Shown here one piece after another: positions 49,698 through 60,543 of a stretch of DNA of 64,000 nucleotides (within the stretch, counting starts at the first letter, position 1; each line of letters opens with the position of its first letter). The DNA is taken from positions 868,001-932,000 of the forward strand of contig NZ_JBHSWE010000001.1 of assembly GCF_042661465.1 (NCBI RefSeq), read 5' to 3'. The stretch comes from Marinobacterium_A aestuariivivens. Lineage in GTDB: Bacteria > Pseudomonadota > Gammaproteobacteria > Pseudomonadales > Balneatricaceae. The notes below the pieces were generated by a model that saw only the letters and a list, made by a program, of their open reading frames with translations, had not been told where the DNA came from and did no database searches. Made by a program: the position numbers and the translations under genes.

Positions 49698-49967
49698 ATG
49701 ATCGAAAAGAAAGTCACCATTATCAACAAGCTGGGCCTTCATGCCCGGGCCGCCGCCAAGCTGATCAACACCACCGGACAGTTCTCGAGCCAGATTCGCA
49801 TCTGCAAGGACGGCCGCGAGGTCGACGGCAAAAGCATCATGTCGGTCATGATGCTCGCCGCCAGCAAGGGCACGGAACTGACGATACGCGCCGAGGGCGA
49901 GGACGAAGCCGACGCCATCGACGCCGTCGAAGCCCTGATCAACGACTACTTCGGCGAAGGCGGCTGA
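49698..49967 (+). CDS. npr: Nitrogen-PTS phosphocarrier protein NPr
   Basis: An 89-residue HPr-like protein: IINKLGLHARAAAKLINTTG contains the phosphorylated histidine at about residue 15, and KSIMSVMMLAASKGTELTIR the second site. It relays phosphate from EI-Ntr to PtsN. Start chosen at MIEKKV; upstream in-frame ATGs at 49686 and 49629 would add residues derived from the rapZ tail copy. Confidence 0.92.
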   Translation: MIEKKVTIINKLGLHARAAAKLINTTGQFSSQIRICKDGREVDGKSIMSVMMLAASKGTELTIRAEGEDEADAIDAVEALINDYFGEGG

Positions 49968-50061
49968 TTCCCGGCTCGCCTCGCCTCCCCTCCCCGCGCT
50001 GAAAAGAAATCCGCAATTTCGGTATACTGGTCTGCACCCAACGCGGCAGAGCAAGGATGTC

Positions 50062-51411
50062 ATGAGCAGCAAAGAGCACCTCTCGCCCATCGAAAAACTC
50101 AACGACGCCCTCAATAGCGGAGAGCTGCGGCGGGTCCGCTATACGCTGAACAACAGCCTTCGACCTGTTGAGATTGCCCATCTGCTGGACAAGTCTCCGC
50201 CCAAGGAACGCCAACTGCTCTGGAGCATGGTCAGCAAGGAGCTCGAAGGGGACGTACTGCAGCACCTGGGATACGACGTCCAGGCCGAAATCCTGAGCCG
50301 CATGGACGCCAACGAGCTGCTCGAGGTGACCGAAGGCCTCGATATCGACGACCTCGTCGACCTGATGCAGCAGCTGCCCGAGCGCGTCATGCGCGAGCTG
50401 CTGCAGACCATGGATATCCAGAACCGCGCCCGCGTCGAGCAGGTACTGTCCTACGACGAGGACACCGCGGGCGGTCTGATGAACACAGATACCGTGACGA
50501 TCCGCCCGGATATCACGGTCGAGACGGCACTGCGCTATATCCGCCGTCACAAGGAGATTCCGGACATGACCGACAGTCTGTTCGTGGTCAGCCGCAAGGA
50601 TTCCTATATCGGCGTCCTGCCCCTCACCCGGCTGCTGGTCGCCGACCCGGACATGCTGGTGCGTGAAATCATGAGCACCGATATCGCGCCGATCCAGGCA
50701 ACGATGCAGGACAGCGAAGTGGCCCAGCTGTTCGAACAGCTCGACCTCATCTCGGCCCCGGTGGTCGACGACGAAGGCAAGCTGCTCGGTCGAATCACCA
50801 TCGACGACGTGGTCGACGTCATCCGCGAGGACGCCGACCACTCGCTAATGAGCATGGCGGGCCTGGGCGAAGATGCCGACACCTTCGCACCGGTGATGAA
50901 AACCACCCGGGGACGTGCCATCTGGCTCGGCATCAACCTGATCACCGCCTTCGTCGCCTCGGCGGTGATCGGCCTGTTCGAAGCCACCATCGACAAGGTG
51001 GTGGCGCTGGCGGTGCTGATGCCGATCGTGGCCTCGATGGGCGGCATCGCCGGCAGCCAGACCTTGACCCTGGTGATCCGCGGCCAGGCGCTGGGGCACC
51101 TGGAGCGCTCCAACACCGGCTGGCTGCTGAACCGCGAGCTCGCCGTCGGCACCATCAACGGGCTCCTCTGGGCCGCGGTGGTCGCAGGCGTCGCCATCGT
51201 CTGGTTCCAGGATGTGCAGATAGGCGCCATCATTGCCGCCGCCATCGTCATCAACCTGATCGCCGGCGCCCTGGCCGGCACCCTGCTGCCGATCGGCCTC
51301 AAGGCCGCCGGTATCGACCCGGCCCTGGCCGGCAGCGTACTCCTGACCACCATTACCGACGTGGTCGGCTTTTTCGCTTTCCTGGGACTTGCCACCTACT
51401 TTTACGGATAA
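50062..51411 (+). CDS. mgtE: Magnesium transporter MgtE
   Basis: An intact 449-residue MgtE. The N domain (residues 20-130) is followed by two CBS repeats (GGLMNTDTVTIRPDITVETA; DIAPIQATMQDSEVAQLFEQ) and a five-helix membrane domain with PIVASMGGIAGSQTLTLVIR. It is a dimeric Mg2+ channel gated by cytoplasmic Mg2+. Confidence 0.95.
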   Translation: MSSKEHLSPIEKLNDALNSGELRRVRYTLNNSLRPVEIAHLLDKSPPKERQLLWSMVSKELEGDVLQHLGYDVQAEILSRMDANELLEVTEGLDIDDLVDLMQQLPERVMRELLQTMDIQNRARVEQVLSYDEDTAGGLMNTDTVTIRPDITVETALRYIRRHKEIPDMTDSLFVVSRKDSYIGVLPLTRLLVADPDMLVREIMSTDIAPIQATMQDSEVAQLFEQLDLISAPVVDDEGKLLGRITIDDVVDVIREDADHSLMSMAGLGEDADTFAPVMKTTRGRAIWLGINLITAFVASAVIGLFEATIDKVVALAVLMPIVASMGGIAGSQTLTLVIRGQALGHLERSNTGWLLNRELAVGTINGLLWAAVVAGVAIVWFQDVQIGAIIAAAIVINLIAGALAGTLLPIGLKAAGIDPALAGSVLLTTITDVVGFFAFLGLATYFYG

Positions 51412-51414
51412 CCT

Positions 51415-51936
51415 ATGACACACGAAGACGATTTTGACAGCCTTCCGGACCAGGACGAGGAGTGGGTCAGCAAGACCCGTCGAAAGAAGGAGATGCAGGC
51501 CCTGCAAGATCTGGGCAAGAAGCTGGTCGCACTGAACAGGGAGCAACTGGCGAAAGTGCCGCTGGAGCCGGAACTGCTGGTCGCCATCAACGAATGCCAG
51601 CGCCTGAAGAAGGGCGAAGCGATCCGGCGTCAGCTGCAGTATATCGGCCGCCTGATGCGCCTGGCCGACGCCGAGGCGATCAGCCAGGCGATGGACCTTT
51701 TCGAAGCCGGCAAGCAGGCCCACGATGCCCATTTCCACAAGCTCGAACGCTGGCGCGAGCGCCTGATCGGCGGCAGCAACGACGACCTCACCGCCTTCGT
51801 CGAAGCCTACCCGAATGCCGATATCCAGCACCTGCGCCAGCTGGTGCGCAACGCCCAGAAGGAAGCCGAACAGCAGAAGCCGCCGGCCAGCGCCCGCAAG
51901 CTGTTCCGCTATATCCGCGAACTGGCGGAGAACTGA
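51415..51936 (+). CDS. darP: DarP (YjgA) ribosome biogenesis protein
   Basis: An intact 173-residue protein: SKTRRKKEMQALQDLGKKLV, INECQRLKKGEAIRRQLQYI, then FRYIRELAEN at the end. DarP helps assemble the 50S subunit. It starts three bases after mgtE. Confidence 0.93.
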   Translation: MTHEDDFDSLPDQDEEWVSKTRRKKEMQALQDLGKKLVALNREQLAKVPLEPELLVAINECQRLKKGEAIRRQLQYIGRLMRLADAEAISQAMDLFEAGKQAHDAHFHKLERWRERLIGGSNDDLTAFVEAYPNADIQHLRQLVRNAQKEAEQQKPPASARKLFRYIRELAEN

Positions 51937-51956
51937 GGAGTGACGGGTGACGTTTG

Positions 51957-52070
51957 TAGGATGGGTGGAGCGCAGCGCAACCCATCAACCCGCCGCGGTC
52001 AGGTGCCGGCCGACACCAATCGATCTGCACTACGATCGATATGGCGGGTTCCGCGATGCCCGAATCCCAT
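51957..52070 (+). repeat. GATCGATATGG intergenic repeat, copy b
   Basis: GTAGGATGGGTGGAGCGCAG and CCCATCAACCC lead to the core ATCGATCTGCACTACGATCG then ATATGGCGGGTTCCGCGATG. The core matches copy a at about 23374-23412. It begins about 20 bp after the darP stop. Confidence 0.75.
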
Positions 52071-52124
52071 ACGATATTCGTCAGGCAGGGCGCCAATGCA
52101 TCGCTGCACCCACCCTCCGGCATC

Positions 52125-52961
52125 CTATTTGGACTGCTGCGTGGCTTTCTCCCGATGCGCCTGCATCGGCATCTCGCCACGGATTTGTCGCAGACGGTCT
52201 AGATCGAGGCTGGCACTGACGATACCCTCGCCCTGGTCCTGCACCCCGAGCACCTCGCCCCAGGGGTCAACGATCATCGAGTGGCCCCAGGTTTCGCGCC
52301 GGTTGCTGTGACGGCCGCCCTGGTCGGCCCCAAGCAGGTAGCACTGGGTCTCGATGGCCCGGGCCCGCAGCAGCACCTCCCAGTGAGCCGCACCGGTGAC
52401 GGCGGTAAAGGCCGAGGGCACCGCAATCAGCTCGGCCCCCGCCGCCCGCAACGCCAGGTAGTGCTCGGCGAATCGCAGATCGTAGCAGATGCTCAACCCC
52501 AGGCGCCCGACCGGCGTATCCACCAGCACGGGCGTCTCACCCGGCTCGACATAGTCGGACTCGCGGTAAGCCCGCTGCCCGTCGGCGACATCGACATCGA
52601 ACAGATGACGCTTGTCGTAGCGGGCCCGGAGCCCTCCCCGATCGTCGAACACCAGGCAGCTCGAGCGCACCCGCCCCGCCGCCACCGGCGCCCCGTCCGG
52701 CCGTAACGCCTGCGGAATCGACCCGGCCACCAGCCAGACGCCGGCATCGGCAGCGAGCCCCGCAACCCGCTCCGGCAACCCGCAGCCGGCCTCCGCCAGG
52801 GCGCGCAGATTCGCCGAGTCGAAGAGCGCGAAGTTTTCCGGCAGCAGTACCAGCCGCGCCCCGCCGTCCGCGGCCCGCGACACCAGCCGCCCGGCCACTT
52901 CGAGGTTGTCCTCGAGCCGCTCGCCCGAGACCATCTGGATGACGGCTACCGTTGCGTTCAT
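52125..52961 (-). CDS. Carbon-nitrogen hydrolase (Nit/omega-amidase-like)
   Basis: About 278 residues with the nitrilase triad in place: Glu in LVLLPENFALF, Lys in RYDKRHLFDVDV and Cys in LGLSICYDLRFAEHYLALR, with WEVLLRARAIETQCYLLGAD behind. It matches the Nit1/Nit2-like group that clears deaminated glutathione or related amides. The ATG at 52961 (MNATVAVIQM) fits the family; one 15 bases upstream is also in frame. It ends the yhdP side of the mre block. Confidence 0.9.
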   Translation of the reverse strand: MNATVAVIQMVSGERLEDNLEVAGRLVSRAADGGARLVLLPENFALFDSANLRALAEAGCGLPERVAGLAADAGVWLVAGSIPQALRPDGAPVAAGRVRSSCLVFDDRGGLRARYDKRHLFDVDVADGQRAYRESDYVEPGETPVLVDTPVGRLGLSICYDLRFAEHYLALRAAGAELIAVPSAFTAVTGAAHWEVLLRARAIETQCYLLGADQGGRHSNRRETWGHSMIVDPWGEVLGVQDQGEGIVSASLDLDRLRQIRGEMPMQAHREKATQQSK

Positions 52962-52990
52962 GGCGAGGTCTCCCATTCAAGATAAGAACG

Positions 52991-53119
52991 TAGGGTGGAA
53001 TGAGCCCCGCAGGGGCGAATTCCACGGGCGATATCAACAGGCAGCGGAGTGAGTACAATCAAACTTCGAAGTAGCCTGAGGCCACCGGTGGAAATCGCCT
53101 TAGGCTCATTCCACCCTAT
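52991..53119 (+). repeat. TAGGGTGGAATGAGC repeat, copy b
   Basis: About 129 bp with inverse ends TAGGGTGGAATGAGC and GCTCATTCCACCCTA. It matches the reverse complement of 35642-35767 throughout. It lies between yhdP and the nitrilase gene. Confidence 0.85.
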
Positions 53120-53144
53120 ACAAACCCGAACATCCGGGCCAACC

Positions 53145-56100
53145 CTAACGCTCCTCCTGGGAACCGCGGCCTGCCGGCGGCGCCGCCCGGATGATCGACA
53201 CCTCCGGCTCGTCCCAGTCGCCACTCAGCTGGTAACGAATGGTGGTGACCTTTTCCAACTTGTCTCCAATCAGCTTGTCGATCAGGAACACCGCGCCGGC
53301 CACCTGGGGAGCACCGAGCAGAATCGCCGCCAGCGGAATATTGCTGGTCAGCGGCAGCGTGACCTCCATTTCCTGATTCACCGTTTCAGCGACGACATCC
53401 AGCTGCCCGGTCATGGTCATATTGGCCGAAGGCCCTCGAGCCGCAACGGCTCAAGGGTGCGCGCCACCCCCGTTCCAGACCATAACGGCCGCTCAGACGA
53501 TCGAACGCCAGCCCGCTCTGCAGCAGGTCGGAGAAATCCAGCTTGAGCCGTCGGGCGAGGCTGTTGAGGTTGAGAATGCCGAAAAGGCGCAGGACATTGC
53601 TGGCGCTGCCACTGTCGATAATGCGGCCGTCCTCGAGCGCGAACTGCAGCTCGCCCCGGCTGCGGGCCAGGGCGAAATTCCAGGGGCGCTGCGGCCAGGC
53701 CAGCTGCAGGTAGCCCTCGGCCCGCTCCGACTCCAGCACCCGCCCATTGCCCCAGGCAGACAACAGATCGCCCAGGTCGTCCCCCTGCAGGCGCAGTGTC
53801 AGTTCGGTGGACGCGGGCTGTTCCTGCCAAACGCCTTCGCCGCGAATCGACAGACCACCAACACGCCCCTCGAGACCTTCGAAACGCATTCGGCTGCCCG
53901 CCGGACGCAATCCCAGCTGCCAGCTGCCGAATGCCTCGTCACCGAGGCGCAGCGAGGCAATGCGGATATCGACCGGCGGAAGGCTGCCGATATCGATCGG
54001 CTCCGGATCGTCCTGCGGCGGCGCGGCCTCCGCCTTGCCGGACCCTTCCGGTCTTGGCAACTGCAGCCGTTCCAGCAACAGCCGGTACGGCTGGCCGCTA
54101 CCCGCCGGCCACTCCAGCCGCCCGTCCAGTTGCGGATTGCTGACGGCCAGCCGCCAGGGCGATGGAGCCAACTGGACCCTGAGCTGCTCGAACCGGTTGC
54201 CGCCCACGTTCAGCGCGCCGATCTCGAGGTCCAGCTCACGCAACGGCACCGGATCGGACTTCGCCGCCGAAGCCCCTCTGCGTCGCCCCGTGGCTCGCCC
54301 AGCCAGCCCTGGCTTTCGAGCAGGGCCTGTACCTGCTCCGCCTCGAGGGTCTCGATCCGGCCGTCGAGCCAGAGGCCGGCATCGCCCGGCAGAGCCGGCC
54401 GTTCGCCGCCGAATGTCAGACGGCCGCGCAGAGGGCCGTCCAGGCCGAACACGGCCCGCAGTCGCTGATCGTAATTGAAACGCAGCCGGCTGCTGTTGAG
54501 ATCCAGGGTCACCGTCAGCGGCCGGCTTTCCTGGCCCGGCTTGCCAAGCGGGGTCGGCCAGGGCACGGCGACGCCCTTCAGGTCGCTGACGACCACCAGA
54601 CGGTTGCAGTCCTCGCCTTCGGCGCAAAGATCCAGGCGCGCGTTGTAGGCCGCCCGGCCGGTCAGACTGTCAAGCAGTGTTACGTCGCTCCAGTCTGCCA
54701 GGGTCGCGACCGGCATCGATCCGCTCAGCTCGATGCGGGTTCGCAGCGGCTCGACCTCCGGTGTCCGGATCAGGGCGCTGACCGGCAGCCCGAACAGTGA
54801 TCCCGAGAGCCCTTCGCTGCGCAGCCCCCGGGCCGTGCTGTAGAACAGCTCACCCTCGAGCGACGAGAACTCCAGCCGCAGTTCGTTCGATACCATACGT
54901 CCAGCCTCGAGACGACTCGCGACCTCAACCGCCGGCGGCTGCTGACCGCCCAGGGGATCGACAGCCGCACATCGGTACGGGCACTGCCGTCGAGTTGCCA
55001 GGGCGACAGCGCCTCACCGACCAGCGACCGCAACGGCGACTCCAGCAGCAGCCGACGAATATCGCCGGCACCGCCCGCGACCCGGCCGCTGACCTGCAAC
55101 GGCGCACCGGGACCCGGCAGGTAAACCCGGGCATGCTCGATCACCGAATCGAGCAGGCGCCCGCCCTCCACTTCGACCAGCAGTTCGCGATCGCGCAGCA
55201 ACACGAACACCTGGCCGTCGTCGATTCCCGGCCAGCCGGGTTGATAGGCCAGCCCGGCGTCGTCGACATCGAAGAACATCTGTACCGTCGGTTCGCGTCC
55301 TTCGTCCAGCGAACGGGTGCCCGTTCGCAACACCAGCCCGCCACGCTGCAGCCGCCCGCCGCCTATGGCTTCGCCGAGCCAGCGGTGCAGCGCACGGCCG
55401 ACCTGCTCCGGCGGCACATAGTTCGCCGTCTGCAGGCCATCACTGTCGACCATGCCGATCATCAGCGTCAGCTCGGTCTGAATCGCGCGGTCATAGGGCA
55501 GGGCCAGGCTGAAGCGACCGGCGGCACTCACGGACGGGTTGCCGAGATGGAGCAGCTCGCTGCCTATGACCGCCTGGTCCGGCTGCAGTGACCAGCGCAC
55601 CAGTCCATTGGCGCGGTCGTATTGCCACCCCTGGTCATAGAGTTCCGGAAAAAACAGTTCGAAGGCTTCGCTGTCGAGGTGCAGGCGCCCGCCCTGCCGG
55701 TCCGCCTCGAGACGGCCGCTGATGCCGCTGATCCGGGGCGCACCCCAGGCCGCCTCGACAGAGACCCGCTCGAGATCACCGGCCAGCGAGAACTCGCCGG
55801 GATCGCCCGAGGGCGGCAGGTTCAGCCGAAGGTTGCGCATCGCGCCCTGTGGCGCCAGGCGCTCGATCGTCGCCCGCAGCGGCTCGGAAACGAAAGGCTG
55901 AACCTGCAGCCACTGGCCAACCTTCGCCAGATCGAAGACCGGACCGCTCAGTGCACGGGCGCGGGGACGGCCGTCCCGCCAGCTGCTGTCGAGCACCAGT
56001 TGGTCGAGCTCGAGCGTCGCGCCGGCACTTGCAAAAACCAGATCGTTGAGCTGCAGCTGATACCCGTCATTGCGACGCAGCAGCGCAAAACCGGTGCGGC

Positions 56101-56988
56101 CGGCCTCGACGGTCGGGAGCCGGGGATCGTCGGTACGAAGCTGCGCCAGCGCAAGGCCGCCCTGGAGATATTCCAGCGAGCCGCCTGAAAAGCGGCCCCA
56201 GAACTCGGTATCGAACGACAGTGCCTCGATGCGCAGCGGCAGATAATCGAGGTTCAGGAGTTCGGGACCGAGGCGATCCAGGTCGAGGTAGAAGTCGTAG
56301 TCGGCGGTCAGCGGATCGGCCGGCACTTCCCGGGTTTCGACGGCGAATCGCAGCGCCCCGGCATCGCCGGCCTCCGGCAGTTCCAGACTGCCGCTGAGCT
56401 GGTGCTCGGTCCGGCTGTTCTGCAGCAGCAGCTCGGAAGCCCCGACCTGCCGCATCGCGCCCTGCTCCGGCAGCAGGGTCAGCCGGGTGTCCCGGATCCG
56501 CAGCTGCGGCTGCAGCATGATCAACCCGAGAATGCGGTTCCAGGCCTCGGGCCTGAGACCGCTGCCCCCTCGCCCTCTCCGGGGCGATGGAGCCAGCGGC
56601 CGTCATGCTGGCGCCAGACCACCTCGAGCCCGTCCATCCGTGCCTGGTCGACTATCGGGAAGCGGTTAAGCAGCGACTGCAGCAGATCGAGCTCGAATTC
56701 GAGACGGCCGATGCGAGTCCGGACCTCCGGCCCGGCCTCGGTATCGGCAAAGGTTCGCAGATCGGTCAGCCGCAGGCGGGGCCAGCGGCCACTCCAGTCG
56801 GCTTCGAGAGTGCCGATATCGACCGGGACGCCCAGCTGATCGCTGAGCAGCCCGGCAAGGGGTTCGCGGTATTCGGCAACCGCCGGGAGAAACTGCCGGG
56901 CCAGCGTGACCACCAGCGCCAGCAGCAGCAGCAGGCCGGCGCAGGCCCAGCCCAGCCAGCCCAGTATCCGCCTCAGACCGCCCTTCAT
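53145..56988 (-). CDS. yhdP: YhdP-family AsmA-like protein (about five frameshifts)
   Basis: Starts with one membrane helix (LGWACAGLLLLLALVVTLAR) and a DUF3971/AsmA-like region; the repaired length is about 1,280 residues, the family size. Parts in order are PVDIGTLEADWSGRWPRLRL, RIEALSFDTEFWGRFSGGSL, NYVPPEQVGRALHRWLGEAI, NDQRLRAVFGLDGP-like sequence, VLRLFGILNLNSLARRLKLD and VTLPLTSNIPLAAILLGAPQ. Breaks fall near 56560, 54945, 54270, 53467 and 53433, each fixed by one base. YhdP spans the periplasm and moves phospholipid to the outer membrane. Confidence 0.85.
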
Positions 56989-57000
56989 CAGCCTTTCCGG

Positions 57001-58469
57001 TCAGCGCAGCACGACGTCGAACTGCTCGGGACTGTACAGCGTCTCGACCTGGAAGCGAATCGTCTTGCCGATGAAGGCCTCGAGCTCGGCCAGATGCTCG
57101 GAGGCGTCATCGAGCAGATAGTCAACCACGGACTGGGCGGCCAGTACCAGATAGGTCTCGGTGTCATAGGCGCGGTGCTGGCGCAGGATCTCGCGGAAAA
57201 TCTCGTAGCAGACGGTCTCCGGCGTCTTGATGGTGCCGCGCCCTGGCACTGACTGCAGGGTTCGCAGAGCACCTGCTCCAGGCTTTCGCGGGTACGCTTG
57301 CGGGTCATTTCCACCAGTCCGAGCTCCGACACACCGGTCACCTTGCACTTGGCGTGGTCCCGCTCCAGCACCCGCTCGAGGGTCCGCAACACCTGGCGCT
57401 GATGATCCGAATCTTCCATATCGATAAAGTCGATGATGATGATGCCGCCGAGGTTGCGCAGCCGCAATTGCCGCCCGATCGCCGTGGCCGCCTCGAGGTT
57501 GGTCTTGAAGATGGTTTCTTCGAGGTTGCGGTGACCGACGAAAGCGCCGGTGTTGATGTCGACGGTCGTCATCGCCTCGGTCTGATCGAAGATCAGGTAA
57601 CCACCGGACTTGAGCTCGACCTTGCGACCCAGGCCGCGCTTGACCTCCTCCTCGACATTGAACAGATCGAAGATCGGGCGTTCGCCCGGGTAATACTCGA
57701 GCTTGTCCCTGATCTCGGGCACCAGGGCTTCGACGAATTCCTGGGCCTTCTGGAAGGTCTCGCGCGAATCGATGCGGATGCGCTCGACGCCGGCGTGGGC
57801 CATGTCGCGCAGCGCGCGCATGTTCAGCGGCAGGTCCTCGTAGACGATCTCCGGCATGCCCGCACGCTCAATCTTGCGCTGAATGGCACGCCACAGCCGG
57901 TACAGAAACAGCAGGTCCGCCCGCAACTCGATTTCGTTGGCCCCTTCCGAAACGGTGCGCAGGATAAAGCCGCCACGGCTCTCCTCGCCCGCTTCGTCGA
58001 TGATCGATTCGGTGAGGCTGCGCAGGCGATCACGCTCTTCGCCATCCTCGATGCGCTGGGACACGCCGATATGCTCGTTGCCCGGCATATAGACCAGGTA
58101 GCGGGACGGGATCGACAGATGAGTCGTGAGGCGGGCGCCCTTGGTGCCGATCGGGTCCTTGGTCACCTGCACCAGCAGTGCCTGACCTTCGCGCAGCACC
58201 TGGGCAATGGAGGTATTGCCGCGCTCTTCCGGGGTGACGTTCTGGGGCAGCACCTCCTCGACATGAATGAAGGCGGCACGCTCGAGGCCGATATCGACGA
58301 AGGCGGCCTGCATGCCCGGCAGCACCCGCACCACCTTGCCCTGGTAAATATTGCCGACGATGCCGCGACGCTTGGCCCGCTCGATGTAGATTTCCTGGGG
58401 CACGCCATTCTCGATCACCGCGACGCGGGTCTCCATCGGCGTAAAGTTGATCAGTATTTCTTCGCCCAT
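57001..58469 (-). CDS. rng: Ribonuclease G (frameshifted)
   Basis: The N-terminus has an S1-like domain (GNIYQGKVVRVLPGMQAAFV), then the RNase E/G catalytic region with VDINTGAFVGHRNLEETIFK and GGIIIIDFIDMEDSDHQ (the two metal aspartates) and the zinc-link CEPCSQCQG. A lost G near 57240 precedes RGTIKTPETVCYEIFREI and a C-terminus ending FDVVLR. Repaired length is about 489 residues. It processes 16S rRNA 5' ends. Confidence 0.93.
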
Positions 58470-58489
58470 CGTTCGCAGCCCGCTCCTTA

Positions 58490-59077
58490 TCAGCTGTTCA
58501 GATTTTGCCAGATCGGGACCTCGAACTGCGCCAGCAACTCTGCTGTCTCGGCCAGCGGCAATCCCACGACCGCCGAATAGCTGCCCTCGATGCGACTGAC
58601 GAAGACCGCCCCGAGCCCCTGAATGCCATAGGCGCCAGCCTTGTCCCGCGGCTCGCCGCTGGCCCAGTAACGCCGGCATTCGGCTTCGGTCAGGAGGCGG
58701 AACTCGACATCGGTGATCACCACCCGTGACTCGCTGTGCCTGTGATCGACCATTGCGATACCGGTGAGCACCTGATGACGGCGACCCGACAGCAGCATCA
58801 GCATCCGCAAAGCATCGGCTTCATCGGCGGGCTTGCCGAGTATGTGGTCGGCCAGGACGACCGCCGTATCGGACCCCAGGGCCGGCAGTTCGGCACCGCT
58901 GCGCTCGAAACCGGCACGGGCCTTGTCCAGCGCCAGACGGCGGACGAATTGTTCCGGCGTCTCGCCCTCCAGGGCCACTTCCGGCAGATCCACCGGTCGC
59001 GAATCGAAGCGCACGCCGATCTGGGTCAGCAGTTCTCGCCGACGCGGCGAAGCCGACGCCAGTATCAGATCAATCAT
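58490..59077 (-). CDS. maf: Maf family nucleotide pyrophosphatase
   Basis: An intact 195-residue Maf protein: LILASASPRRRELLTQIG, then LPALGSDTAVVLADHILGKP and KAGAYGIQGLGAVFVSRIEG. It hydrolyses non-canonical or m5-modified nucleotides (the dTTP/UTP group is likely from its mre-rng context). It sits between mreD and rng. Confidence 0.94.
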   Translation of the reverse strand: MIDLILASASPRRRELLTQIGVRFDSRPVDLPEVALEGETPEQFVRRLALDKARAGFERSGAELPALGSDTAVVLADHILGKPADEADALRMLMLLSGRRHQVLTGIAMVDHRHSESRVVITDVEFRLLTEAECRRYWASGEPRDKAGAYGIQGLGAVFVSRIEGSYSAVVGLPLAETAELLAQFEVPIWQNLNS

Positions 59078-59152
59078 GGGGATATCCGTTATCCTTGGGT
59101 TCGCTCCGGCCAGCCCGCACCCATGTCAAAGCCGACCGCCGGAGGCATCGTT

Positions 59153-59641
59153 TCAGGTTACCCTGAAGGTGCGACGAATGCTACGCAGCAACACGAAGAT
59201 CCAGGGCCAGACCAGTGCGCTGACCAGAGAGGGCAGCATGAACATGAAACTGTCCCGGGGATTTCCGGCAATCGACTGCATCCAATGGAAGGTCAGCTGG
59301 TTGATGCCAACCAGCACCATCACCATCAGCGCCTGTTTCCAGAGCGGAAACATGCGCAGGCGCTGGTGTATCAGCAGGGTCAGGAAAGCGATCAGCGTCA
59401 GTGCCAGAGCGTTGAGACCGAGGGTGCTGCCCTTGAGCAGATCCAGCGATAACCCCATCATCCAGGCCATGCCGAGGCCGACACGGTGCGGCAGCGCAAG
59501 CACCCAGTAGATCAGGATCATCGGCACCCATTCGGGACGCCCCCATTCGAAGACGCCAGGCAACGGCAACTGACTCAGGACAAGCCCGACCAGGAAGGTG
59601 CCGACAATGATCAGGATTCCGCCGGGACGCGCCTCACTCAT
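59153..59641 (-). CDS. mreD: Rod-shape-determining protein MreD
   Basis: An intact 162-residue inner-membrane protein with about five helices (GGILIIVGTFLVGLVLSQLP, RPEWVPMILIYWVLALPHRV). It belongs to the elongasome with MreB and MreC. Its start overlaps the mreC stop by eight bases. Confidence 0.92.
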   Translation of the reverse strand: MSEARPGGILIIVGTFLVGLVLSQLPLPGVFEWGRPEWVPMILIYWVLALPHRVGLGMAWMMGLSLDLLKGSTLGLNALALTLIAFLTLLIHQRLRMFPLWKQALMVMVLVGINQLTFHWMQSIAGNPRDSFMFMLPSLVSALVWPWIFVLLRSIRRTFRVT

Positions 59642-60479
59642 CGACGACCCCGTCAGCGGTGCCGTGACGGGCCTGAACCAGCAGCAGGTGCCGGCTCTTG
59701 TCGAGGCGCGCGGTGGGCTTGGCGGTCACCATCGAAAAGGGGCGCCCCGGATCGCGCAGCACGCCGGTGACCACGGCCACCGGATAGCCCCGCGGAAAGC
59801 GCCCGCCGAGGCCCGAGCTGATCAGCAGATCGCCCTCGCGCACATCGGCGGTATCGGGGACATGCTCGAGTTCGATCTCTTCGTAGGTGCCCTTGCCCAG
59901 CGCGATGGCCCGGAAGCCGTTGCGGTTGATCTCGACGGGGATGGCATGCCGCGCGTCGGTGATCAGCATGACCCGGCTGGTGTAATGGGTGGTATCGACC
60001 ACCTGGCCGGTGACGCCGCCGGCATCGAGCACGGCCTGACCGATGTAGGCCCCGTCCTCGGTGCCGCGGTTGAGGATCACCTGATGCAGGAATGGGTCAG
60101 GATTGACGCCGATCAGCTCGCTGAGCATCACCTCGTCCTCGACCCGCTCCTGGCCGTCGAGCAGCTCGCGCAGGCGTATGTTCTCGGCGGTCAACGCAGC
60201 GATCTGCTGCACCCTGCGTTCGAGCAGGAGGGCCTCGGACTTGAGCCGTTCGTTTTCCTTCAGCAGGGTGCTGCGATCCACCAGCACATCCGAGAGTTCA
60301 TCGGCGACCCGGCCCGGCACATCGGCCAGCCACTGCAGCGGGGTGATCACCAGCGACAGATAGGCTCGGGTGTCGCGCATCCTCGGCCAGTTGAGATCGG
60401 CCAGAATCAGCAACAGCGCCATCAGCACCAGCACCACGAAGAGCACACGCGGCGAGCCGCCGCGGAAGATAAGCTTAAT
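59634..60479 (-). CDS. mreC: Rod-shape-determining protein MreC (apparent ATT start)
   Basis: About 281 residues: a short basic tip, one helix (VLFVVLVLMALLLILADLNW), a coiled coil (TLLKENERLKSEALLLERRV) and two beta domains (GVNPDPFLHQVILNRGTEDG, GDLLISSGLGGRFPRGYPVA). The usual N-terminus IKLIFRGGSPR is encoded from an ATT at 60479, which has GGGAGG at ideal distance. The only standard start in frame, GTG at 60446, would remove that tip and has no ribosome site. Confidence 0.9.
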   Translation of the reverse strand: MKLIFRGGSPRVLFVVLVLMALLLILADLNWPRMRDTRAYLSLVITPLQWLADVPGRVADELSDVLVDRSTLLKENERLKSEALLLERRVQQIAALTAENIRLRELLDGQERVEDEVMLSELIGVNPDPFLHQVILNRGTEDGAYIGQAVLDAGGVTGQVVDTTHYTSRVMLITDARHAIPVEINRNGFRAIALGKGTYEEIELEHVPDTADVREGDLLISSGLGGRFPRGYPVAVVTGVLRDPGRPFSMVTAKPTARLDKSRHLLLVQARHGTADGVVDE

Positions 60480-60543
60480 GGGACACCTCCCGGCAGCTGC
60501 CGCGGCGTCCCGAATCGCTCCGGCCGATCGTGCGCATCAGCCG

